Shown one piece after another: positions 27,201 through 33,140 of a stretch of DNA of 34,283 nucleotides. The notes below the pieces were generated by a model. The model saw only the letters and a list, made by a program, of their open reading frames with translations, made no database searches and was not told where the DNA came from. A program made the position numbers and the translations under genes. The DNA is from JADHUC01 sp964617665. GTDB taxonomy: Bacteria > Planctomycetota > Planctomycetia > Pirellulales > Pirellulaceae. How positions within the stretch are numbered: the stretch's first letter is position 1; each line of letters opens with the position of its first letter. The stretch covers positions 1 through 34,283 of the forward strand of contig CAZUAH010000088.1 of the NCBI GenBank assembly GCA_964617665.1. Reading direction: 5' to 3'.

Positions 27201-27392
27201 AGCACCGATCGTGCGCAAGGCGTGATCGTCGCTGAAGATGAACACGATGTTGGGCCGATCAGCCCCGGCAGGCTCTGTCGTACCGTTCGCCGGGTCGGCT
27301 GCGAACGAGATGGCACCTGTCATGGGGATGCTCGTGACCAACACTACTGCTATCCAATTGGGATGTGCGAAACGGGATCTCATACTCTTCAC
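24282..27392 (-). CDS. Double sulfatase: S1_11-like GlcNAc-6-sulfatase-type domain fused to a second sulfatase
   Basis: The 1036-residue secreted protein again carries two sulfatases. Domain 1 (about 46-530) has CCPSR at Cys95 in the setting TNSICCPSRASILTGKHSHKNG, plus SSDQGFFTGEHGWNDKR, patterns typical of the N-acetylglucosamine-6-sulfatase-like group (S1_11). After a hydrophilic linker (about 535-572) domain 2 (about 573-1020) has CAPSR at Cys623, FFADDLGYGDVGFQGG, GKTHDG in place of GKWHLG (Lys and His kept) and SDNGGHESS. The start is GTG at 27392, directly abutting the FecR-like stop codon, with GAGGG 6 nt before it; ATG at 27383 is the alternative. A signal peptide (WIAVVLVTSIPMTGAISFAA) follows either. 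The frame is open through both domains, so this is a true fusion in the given sequence. Being coupled to the ECF/FecR genes, it is likely induced with the whole cluster. Confidence 0.92.
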   Translation of the reverse strand: MKSMRSRFAHPNWIAVVLVTSIPMTGAISFAADPANGTTEPAGADRPNIVFIFSDDHALRTIGAYGSGLNETPNIDRIAKEGVLFTRSYCTNSICCPSRASILTGKHSHKNGVTRNGSPWNGNQFVFTRALSQAGYKTAVIGKWHLRGWPTDEFDYWKLLSGAGGQGHYFNPEFQRMNGETERIEGYSTDIITNQSVQWMEAQHRAGQPFMMMCQFKAPHIHRIPPPRHMDICDGKTLPEPETLFDDYKGRTHYAEKCWMRLFGMQEHILNITPLAGQYDMNQREFQFLGRMTDRQRAAFHRSYDPDNEEYRRLRAAGQLEGRALDRYKYQRFLKDYLGCVAAIDDNVGRILKWLDAQGLAENTLVIYSSDQGFFTGEHGWNDKRWMYEESVSMPLMMRWPGRIPSGTNIRAMVQNIDYAPTFLNMAGAPIPDEVQGRSLMPLLDGKDPTDWRDAIYYHYYMDGAYNLPRFEGVRTDRYKLINYYLPEQEWELFDLQKDPQELRSVYEDPDYREIRSALKRDLQRLRKKYDVTEPKAASSDVRDGASAEKTDINAQDVSHQRESRQPSLNASSPKPNFVLFFADDLGYGDVGFQGGDVPTPHIDSIAQGGVTFTDGYVTCPVCAPSRGGMLTGRYQQSFGFWDNIGPFRRNKDIEPGIPVDQPILSERMQKLGYACGLFGKTHDGDAEEMMAFNRWDEFYGFNNGASNYLVDMNRPHNPIFHNRKIVSSSYADRGIAHSDVNRNGVLIRDTENYLTDSLGDMAVRFIDANKDRPFLCYIPFNAIHGPFQAPKELVDKYADQPDEQRRRVMAMLDSMDQNTGKVLGALRRNGLEENTLIVFLSDNGGHESSPNKPLRGKKGTFWEGGLRVPFCMQWKGKIQAGRTYKRPVISLDLMPTFITAAGGKVDPAWQLDGVDLMPLATGQLNDRPHETLYWAWGPRKAIRHGDLKALSTNNGKTWQMFDLSQDVAEKTDLAASRADELRSLITMHGQWESGLMPPQWGWNASLGYRDPDFGKPKPYHDPEYFSRPSESPQRQ

Positions 27393-28982
27393 CTATTTCC
27401 CTCTTGTCGGCGGATTCTGAATTCGAATCGCATCCAGCGAAAACTCGACTGCCTTACCCGATCGACCAGAAACCTCGACTCCCAGCTTCACCGGTCCATC
27501 CGCCTTGTCCTGCAACGGTTGAGCGTCGACGAAGGCGTTTGAAATGGATACACGGCGGTTCGACACCGTTGCACGCCAGAGCCCGCGTTGTGGATGAACG
27601 TGGACAAAACAGCGATACGCAACACCCCGTCGAACGGGCAGCGTCTGATAGTGCAGTTCTGCATCCCGTCGACACGCGAGCTGCCAGGCAGGCGCCTCAT
27701 CGTCGGGCGACTGGCGAGTCGCTGCGAGCTGCCAACTTGGGGCATCCGCCGAAGCCGCATCATGGGGAATCCCAAAGACGCGGACTTGTTCGATGTCGGC
27801 CGGATCGCAATCAAGACGCACCAACAATTCGATCGTATAGGGCTCGGCCGTCGTGAACTCGTCGATGGAGCCAAAGCTGCGGGCTACGTTGACGCAACAC
27901 GGCTCGGCAGCCCCTTCAGCAGCGGCTGCCAGTCCCAGATACATCTCCGTGCCGGGAAACAACGTTGGTTGATCAAAGACGCCTGTCCGGTCACGCACTA
28001 GTGAACCGCCCTGCACGCCGATCGACCAGGACGTCAACCACCCGCGGCCCGCGTGGCCGGGGAACTTCTGGCCCGAACCCGGTCCGAAGGGTTCCCAGAT
28101 GATCCTCCAGCGGGCCAGAGAGTCGCGAGCATCGCGATACGGAGCCAAGCGAATCGATTCCTGATGCGTTTTTCCTTGCGTGTCCACGCGGTAGGAAAGT
28201 CCTGATTCGACAACCTGCGTCGTGCCCTGCGGAGCCGTCGGTGTCAGCTCTACCTTGCCATCGAATACGCTGAGCTCGGTCTCGCCGCGGTCGCCTACAG
28301 TCAGCCCAAATTCCGTGCCCAGATCGACAATGTTCGCACAGGGAGTCGAAACGCGAAATCCATCTGCGCCGACTGGCACAAAGGCGGCCAGCCGCCCTTT
28401 GTGAAGGACGCCCGTGTCATGTGTGAGGATTTCATAGTCGGCTGGCCCTTCGAGCGTCACAATTACCCCGTGTCTGTAGCTCAAACGAATTAGGCCCGAC
28501 TGCAGACAGATGTGGCCCGGAGAAACAGTATCTCCCATGGCATAGCTGCGATCGTCCCGCATCCAGACGACATCCACCACCTCGGCAATCGTTGCGATTA
28601 GCGCAGAGCCCGGGCTTTGCACCACGTCCTGGTCCGGCTGACGCCACAGATAACCAGTGATGACTATCAGCAACGATAGGGCAATGGCCGCGGTAGCGAC
28701 CCAACGGCGGCGCAACCAGCGTGATGACTCTGGGAGAGCAAGGGAATCACTATCCGCCGTGTCGGAGCTTTGTCCACCTACCATGTCGTCAGGAACGCTG
28801 GCCGGAAAACGCGCTTCCAGCAACCCCTGAAGCGACATGAACTTCAAGAAGTATCTACGAGCGTCTGCATCACTTTGCAGAAGCTCCTGCAAGCGACGCT
28901 GCTGGTCCTGCGTCAGCGTCTCGTCGCGAAAGGCGGCCACAAGTTCCAGCGTTTCGCGATTGGGATGCTTGCCTGCACTCAC
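27393..28982 (-). CDS. FecR-like membrane regulator with C-terminal LamG/lectin-like domain
   Basis: The start is GTG at 28982, which overlaps the sigma-factor stop as GTGA and has GGAGG 6 nt upstream; a longer frame to 29027 lacks this. The 529-residue protein has a cytoplasmic helical N-terminus (TLELVAAFRDETLTQDQQRRLQELL), typical of the anti-sigma-like proteins paired with these sigma factors, one membrane helix (about 93-113, WVATAAIALSLLIVITGYLW), a FecR domain (about 150-260, with YRHGVIVTLEGPADYEI and VSTPCANIVDLGTEFGL) and a C-terminal beta-sandwich (about 290-525) like LamG/concanavalin folds. The family senses an outside signal and controls its partner sigma factor; here the lectin-like domain could sense a glycan directly. 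It is the second gene of the cluster and abuts the first double sulfatase. Confidence 0.85.
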   Translation of the reverse strand: MSAGKHPNRETLELVAAFRDETLTQDQQRRLQELLQSDADARRYFLKFMSLQGLLEARFPASVPDDMVGGQSSDTADSDSLALPESSRWLRRRWVATAAIALSLLIVITGYLWRQPDQDVVQSPGSALIATIAEVVDVVWMRDDRSYAMGDTVSPGHICLQSGLIRLSYRHGVIVTLEGPADYEILTHDTGVLHKGRLAAFVPVGADGFRVSTPCANIVDLGTEFGLTVGDRGETELSVFDGKVELTPTAPQGTTQVVESGLSYRVDTQGKTHQESIRLAPYRDARDSLARWRIIWEPFGPGSGQKFPGHAGRGWLTSWSIGVQGGSLVRDRTGVFDQPTLFPGTEMYLGLAAAAEGAAEPCCVNVARSFGSIDEFTTAEPYTIELLVRLDCDPADIEQVRVFGIPHDAASADAPSWQLAATRQSPDDEAPAWQLACRRDAELHYQTLPVRRGVAYRCFVHVHPQRGLWRATVSNRRVSISNAFVDAQPLQDKADGPVKLGVEVSGRSGKAVEFSLDAIRIQNPPTRGK

Positions 28983-29515
28983 GCCACACCTCCGTTTGCG
29001 GCTGGTTCTGAGTGACGCTGAATGCAAGCCAACAGCGCGTTGTATACGCGAGTCAAGGCGCGGCTGATTGTCGACTCCGACCTATCCAGCAAGCGTGCGA
29101 TCTCAGTGTTTGTTCGCCCGGATAGAAAACGCTCGTCCAGCAATCTCCGGTCTTCCCTTCCGAGCCGGTCCAGGCAATCGTCGAGTGTCTCGTGCATTGA
29201 GACTAAGTTGCCGTGCATCCGGTCGGCGTCGGCTGCCAACGTCTCAATGGTCTGCTGATCCAGCAGGCATACGTTTCGTCGCGACTTCTGACGAAAACTG
29301 AGCGTCTGTAATCTCGCCACTTTGCAGGCCCAACGATCGAAGTGCGTACCTTCCTGGAACTCGTCAAATCGTCGCCACAGAACCGAAGCCGTATCCTGCA
29401 ACACATCCTCCGCGTCGTGTTGCCTAAGCCCCAACGAGCGAATCGCCGCATAGATCTTAGGTTGATTCGCGACCAGTAGCCGCATGAACCGTTCATGTTT
29501 GTCAATCTGTGTCAT
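28979..29515 (-). CDS. ECF-type RNA polymerase sigma factor (Rhodopirellula/Verrucomicrobium family)
   Basis: The ATG at 29515 has GGAGG 10 nt upstream and gives a 178-residue protein beginning MTQIDKHERFMRLLVANQPKIY; a longer frame from 29554 adds a poorly conserved leader. Region 2 (about 10-75) shows HDAEDVLQDTASVLWRRFDEF and FDRWACKVARLQTLSFRQKSRR. Region 4 (about 115-165) shows FLSGRTNTEIARLLDRSESTISRALTRVYNAL, a helix-turn-helix for the -35 element. No region 3 is present, as expected for ECF sigma factors. It leads the long minus-strand cluster and overlaps the FecR-like gene by 4 nt, so the pair is very likely a sensing module for the sulfatase and glycoside hydrolase genes downstream. 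Confidence 0.93.
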   Translation of the reverse strand: MTQIDKHERFMRLLVANQPKIYAAIRSLGLRQHDAEDVLQDTASVLWRRFDEFQEGTHFDRWACKVARLQTLSFRQKSRRNVCLLDQQTIETLAADADRMHGNLVSMHETLDDCLDRLGREDRRLLDERFLSGRTNTEIARLLDRSESTISRALTRVYNALLACIQRHSEPAANGGVA

Positions 29516-29819
29516 AAGCAGAGGTCCTCCGTCTGATCCGTCACGCGTCTCCAACGTTGGCTACTAACTCAATATGACGGGGCCATCGTTTCTTGCACGA
29601 TTCTCCGAGATTCTTCAAGAAACCCGGAATCTTCGGTTTCGACGCCTAGGTATCGCCAGATTGAGGGGCGGCAGCCAGGTGCGCGAACGATCTCTCCCGC
29701 GACTTCCGGTACGATTCATTTGGACACTTGTTGTTTGAACGAGCCTTACCGGATCGGCTTGGCGTTCTCAGCTTGACCTGCAGGTTTCGAGCGTCGCCGT
29801 CCAATCTGTCAATTGACGA
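29516..29819. promoter_or_regulatory. Leader/promoter region of the ECF-led cluster
   Basis: About 300 bp without a gene, lying upstream of the sigma-factor start. An 11-bp palindrome ttcttcaagaa sits at 29611-29621, about 96 bp before the ATG, in a region rich in TTCT/AGAA words (29588-29623). I find no clear sigma70-type -35/-10 pair, which would fit promoter recognition by an alternative sigma factor, but this is weak evidence. Confidence 0.35.
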
Positions 29820-30185
29820 CTAATCCGGCTTCGGGCCCAGATCTTTGACATCGGCTCCGTTGGTATGGAGTTCCTCCAGCTTCTGCGTCAGGACACGCTG
29901 ACTGGGCGAAAGGTGTTTCTCGGCGTTCTTGCCCATCGCATTGATGCGCGTGGCCTGGCCCGGCGTCATGGGCAGGTTTCCGTATCGCTTGCTGTTGTAG
30001 ATCGAGTGCTTGTCGGCGCTCGGGTTTTTGGGCGGGTTGATCAGCGATTGGTCATCGGGGTAGAGTCCCTCGGGTTGGGAGACGTAGTCTTTGGCGATCT
30101 CGGCCTGCTTGTCGGTGCGGGCGATGATCGCGGATGTGCATTTCATTTCCGATGCGGCCTTGACCAACTCCTCGTAGCTGACCAC
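29820..30185 (-). CDS. Small hypothetical protein, start uncertain, possibly a truncated gene
   Basis: From a GTG at 30185 the frame encodes 121 residues (VVSYEELVKAASEMKCTSA onward) ending ADVKDLGPKPD. Codon pattern is gene-like here, with a soluble, charged, mostly helical product and a Pro/Asn-rich middle (INPPKNPSADKHS, then NLPMTPGQATRINAMG). No ribosome site precedes the GTG. The same frame stays open to 30473, but the added part (Gly/Ser/Val-rich) looks non-coding and would overlap the divergent sulfatase start at 30424. I do not recognise the family. The abrupt beginning suggests a C-terminal remnant of a larger protein. Confidence 0.4.
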   Translation of the reverse strand: MVSYEELVKAASEMKCTSAIIARTDKQAEIAKDYVSQPEGLYPDDQSLINPPKNPSADKHSIYNSKRYGNLPMTPGQATRINAMGKNAEKHLSPSQRVLTQKLEELHTNGADVKDLGPKPD

Positions 30186-30259
30186 GTCGGGGTTGCTTCT
30201 TCCATCGTCTTCCCATTTTCCTACACCTCTTCTTTGGTTCCCCGGACCGGTACCCAAAG

Positions 30260-30288
30260 TTGACGAGCGTACGACGACTACGGATACT
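30260..30288 (+). promoter_or_regulatory. Candidate promoter of the single-domain sulfatase gene
   Basis: TTGACG (30260-30265), a 17-nt spacer and GATACT (30283-30288, four of six matches to TATAAT) lie about 135 bp before the sulfatase ATG. There is no supporting evidence beyond the match. Confidence 0.35.
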
Positions 30289-30423
30289 GAGGCCAAGCCG
30301 CCACGCGAGCCAATGCCGTGCTCGCAAGCCGGTCGTCCCCAGCAACCTTGCGAATACCCCGTGTTGTCGGTCAGCAAAGGGGAAAACACACTGGCCAATG
30401 CAAAACGATACGAGTAAGCAGTC

Positions 30424-31836
30424 ATGCCTCCAGAATCGATCCCCCTGCATTCACCGGCACGTTTACTACACATAACGGCACTGATATTTGCTCTTGTAGC
30501 AACGGCACCATCAAGTGGAACGGCAGCAACAAGCCGAGAACAGAATAACGGAAGTATACCAAATATCGTACTAATAATGGCCGACGATCTCGGCTATGGT
30601 GACATCGGTTGTTACGGCTCGACCGTGAACCGAACGCCTCATCTGGACCGCCTTGCTGCGGGTGGGATGCGGTTTACCGATTTTCATAGCAATGGTCCGA
30701 TGTGCTCACCGAGTCGGGTTGCTTTCCTGACCGGGCTATACCAGAACAGATTCGGCCGGCGGTTCGAATCGGCTTTGAGCGGCGTGCGCCGCGACGCCGG
30801 TTTGCCGCTGAGCGCTGTCACAATCGCCGAGGTTCTCAAACAGGCCGGCTATGCCACCGGCATGTTTGGAAAATGGCATCTGGGGTACGAGGCTCCTTAC
30901 CTGCCCACCAACCAGGGCTTCGATGAATTTCGCGGCCTGGTTTCTGGTGACGGTGATCACCACACACAGATCGACCGTTCGGGGAACGAGGACTGGTGGA
31001 AGGGCAATGCCATCGCCATGGAAACGGGCTACACGGCCGATCTCATCACGCGGCACAGTGTCGACTTCATCAAACGGCACCGCGACCGACCCTTCTTCCT
31101 CTATGTTCCGCACCTTGCGATCCACTTCCCATGGCAGGGACCCAACGATCCGCCGCATCGGAAGGCTGGCGTCGCCTATCACAAAGACAAGTGGGGCGTG
31201 ATCCCGGACCGAAGTAACGTGCGGCCTCACGTCACGGCAATGATTGAAAGCCTTGACGCCAGTGTCGAGGAAATCGTGGCGGCTCTGGAAAGGCATGATC
31301 TTACCGGACAGACGCTCGTCGTATTCACGTCTGACAATGGCGGATACCTCGACTATGCGGGGGGTTTCGAGAAGATATCCGATATGGGCCCTTTGCGTGG
31401 CGAGAAGGGCTCGATCTACGAAGGTGGACACCGAGTGCCGGCTATCTTTTCGTGGCCGGGAACAATCACACCGTCAGTATGTCACGAGACGATCATGACC
31501 TTTGATCTCTTTCCAACCTTCGCCGCACTATCCGGGGCTCAGAGCGATGAAGCAAGGACATTGGACGGCATCGACCTGCGCTCGCTTCTGTTGGACGGCG
31601 AACGGTTGTCGGAGCGAACCTTGTTCTGGCGGATGGGCTCCAGTAAGGCGGTTCGGCGCGGCCCATGGAAACTGTGCATCCAAGGGAGGCGCCCGCCGGA
31701 ACTCTACGACCTTGCCAGCGATCTCGGCGAGCAAAAAAACCTCGCCAACGCCCAACCTGTAATTCTCGGCAGCCTCCAAGAGGCTCTGTCGGACTGGGAA
31801 GTGGATGTAGACAGATCAGTTGCGACGAAGGAGTGA
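30424..31836 (+). CDS. Secreted single-domain sulfatase (S1 family, arylsulfatase type)
   Basis: The 470-residue protein has a signal peptide (LLHITALIFALVATA) and one sulfatase domain over about 45-465, the usual length for the family. The metal and active-site blocks are all present: IMADDLGYGDIGCYG, the formylglycine motif CSPSR at Cys94, GKWHLG near 142-147, the HFPWQGP segment and TSDNGGYLD near 300. It therefore hydrolyses sulfate esters once Cys94 is oxidised by a formylglycine-generating enzyme. It lies on the opposite strand from the large cluster and has its own start, with only a weak ribosome site before the ATG, so it is probably regulated separately. It converges on the phosphatidylserine decarboxylase gene with 77 bp between them. 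Subfamily and substrate cannot be given from inspection. Confidence 0.92.
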   Translation: MPPESIPLHSPARLLHITALIFALVATAPSSGTAATSREQNNGSIPNIVLIMADDLGYGDIGCYGSTVNRTPHLDRLAAGGMRFTDFHSNGPMCSPSRVAFLTGLYQNRFGRRFESALSGVRRDAGLPLSAVTIAEVLKQAGYATGMFGKWHLGYEAPYLPTNQGFDEFRGLVSGDGDHHTQIDRSGNEDWWKGNAIAMETGYTADLITRHSVDFIKRHRDRPFFLYVPHLAIHFPWQGPNDPPHRKAGVAYHKDKWGVIPDRSNVRPHVTAMIESLDASVEEIVAALERHDLTGQTLVVFTSDNGGYLDYAGGFEKISDMGPLRGEKGSIYEGGHRVPAIFSWPGTITPSVCHETIMTFDLFPTFAALSGAQSDEARTLDGIDLRSLLLDGERLSERTLFWRMGSSKAVRRGPWKLCIQGRRPPELYDLASDLGEQKNLANAQPVILGSLQEALSDWEVDVDRSVATKE

Positions 31837-31913
31837 AGATCTCATGATTGTGTTCAGCCGATCCATTCGTGTCTTCGACCGGTTGGATTCCGGGGCGGCG
31901 CGCTCTCCGTCTG

Positions 31914-32813
31914 TTACACGATCTTCCCCATGTGATCACCCATTTTGGCGTACAGCTCCCTTTTCTTCGCGGAATTGCTGAGAAGGTCTTCATCGAACTG
32001 CACGCGTCCTGGCTCAAAAATGGTGATGGTCGAGGAGCCGCCGAAGCGGAAGTATCCTTTTTCGTCTCCTTTGGAAACGGTTGAGCCCTCTTTGTAGGTT
32101 TGGCAGATGCTGCCAACGTTGGTGGCGCCGATTTCCATGAGCAGCACGTTTCCCAGCGACTCCGTCTCCAGTACCGTCAATGTGCGTTTGTTCGTGGCCA
32201 GGATGTGAATGTTCTGACAAAGGGCAATCGGGTTGACGGAAAACAGCGGCCCATTGAGCAAGCGAGTAGGGCCGGCACGACCCGCAACCGGGAAGTGAAA
32301 GCGGTGATAGTCCACCGGGCAGAGGCGGGACACCAGCAGGGAACCACTGGCATACTCCCGCGCCAAGTCCGCGTCTCCAAGCAGGGTTTTCAGGTCGAAC
32401 ATCTCGCCCTTCACCAACAAACCATCGCAGCGGGAGAGGTCAGGCACGCAAAGATGACGCCCGTCTGCCGGAAAAACTACGCTCGAGGGCTCAGGATCCG
32501 CCGGCCTCGCCTCCGGTTTTAGCGAGCGGGAGAAAAACGCGTTGAAGCTTTCGAACTCCTCCGGGTTGCGAATGAACTCGTTGGCATCCAGGTCGAATTC
32601 TTCGATGAAAGGCTTGATCTTTCGTCGCGATCCCGGCCGATCCATTCGCCATCCGTACCAACGGGAAAACCAAGCCCGCTTCACTACCGCGGCAAGCGCA
32701 ATTTTTCCCCCCAGCGTGCCGTAGGTCCAACGCATATACTTCTCGCCATAGACTTTCTCGACGCAGGTCTTTGCCTGGTAGCGGTCGAAGAAGATGATTT
32801 CGTTCAAATGCAT
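31914..32813 (-). CDS. psd: Phosphatidylserine decarboxylase, type II
   Basis: The ATG at 32813 gives a 299-residue protein starting MHLNEIIFFDRYQAKTCVEK, the size of type II enzymes; the frame runs further upstream to 32960, but that part overlaps a palindromic repeat and is not coding. The Asp-His-Ser processing triad is visible: FPADG (Asp117), PVDYHRFHFP (His170 region) and the self-cleavage motif FGGSS (cleavage expected between Gly259 and Ser260, giving the pyruvoyl cofactor on the small alpha chain). The enzyme turns phosphatidylserine into phosphatidylethanolamine at the membrane. No phosphatidylserine synthase gene is adjacent. It stands between a convergent sulfatase and, on its own strand, a sialidase-like gene, and seems functionally unrelated to the glycan cluster. 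Confidence 0.93.
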   Translation of the reverse strand: MHLNEIIFFDRYQAKTCVEKVYGEKYMRWTYGTLGGKIALAAVVKRAWFSRWYGWRMDRPGSRRKIKPFIEEFDLDANEFIRNPEEFESFNAFFSRSLKPEARPADPEPSSVVFPADGRHLCVPDLSRCDGLLVKGEMFDLKTLLGDADLAREYASGSLLVSRLCPVDYHRFHFPVAGRAGPTRLLNGPLFSVNPIALCQNIHILATNKRTLTVLETESLGNVLLMEIGATNVGSICQTYKEGSTVSKGDEKGYFRFGGSSTITIFEPGRVQFDEDLLSNSAKKRELYAKMGDHMGKIV

Positions 32814-32898
32814 GAGGTCAAATTGTGGGGAACTGAGATAGTGTGCTTGCCGTGTACGTGGGGCTTTCCTGCTGCCGCTTGCCTTCCAAGGTCTTAAG

Positions 32899-33024
32899 AC
32901 GTGTTTTGAAACGGATGAATACGAAACTCGTGAGCCGACGGCGCTAGCCGCGGGCTCCACCTCCCCAGTGTTCGGCGCGTCTACGCCCGAGGCTAGCGCC
33001 TACGGCTCACACTTCAAAACACGT
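32899..33024. repeat. Two-tier inverted repeat (REP-like) between psd and the sialidase-like gene
   Basis: Outer arms acgtgttttgaa (32899-32910) and its perfect complement (33013-33024) enclose inner 26-bp arms (32930-32955 with 32985-33010) that pair with three mismatches around a 29-nt loop. The inner arms contain GTGAGCCG and GGCGCTAGCC, words I associate with repeats in planctomycete genomes (from memory, not searched). The layout, with outer and inner arms, parallels the element at 1237-1361, but the sequence is unrelated. Confidence 0.75.
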
Positions 33025-33140
33025 TCCATGTCACCTTGAGGATACTTGAACCCCAGCCACACGGCCAGTGCGCTGCCTTCAGTATCAAATAGACCGAATC
33101 TGCTGACGCCGGTCTCGGTCTGGGGATGTCCCACGTCCGA

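Noticed and set aside
30424..30473. Divergent overlapping starts as a real shared start site
   Set aside because: The minus-strand candidate start at 30425 has no ribosome site and its first part looks non-coding; only the sulfatase start has support from a signal peptide.
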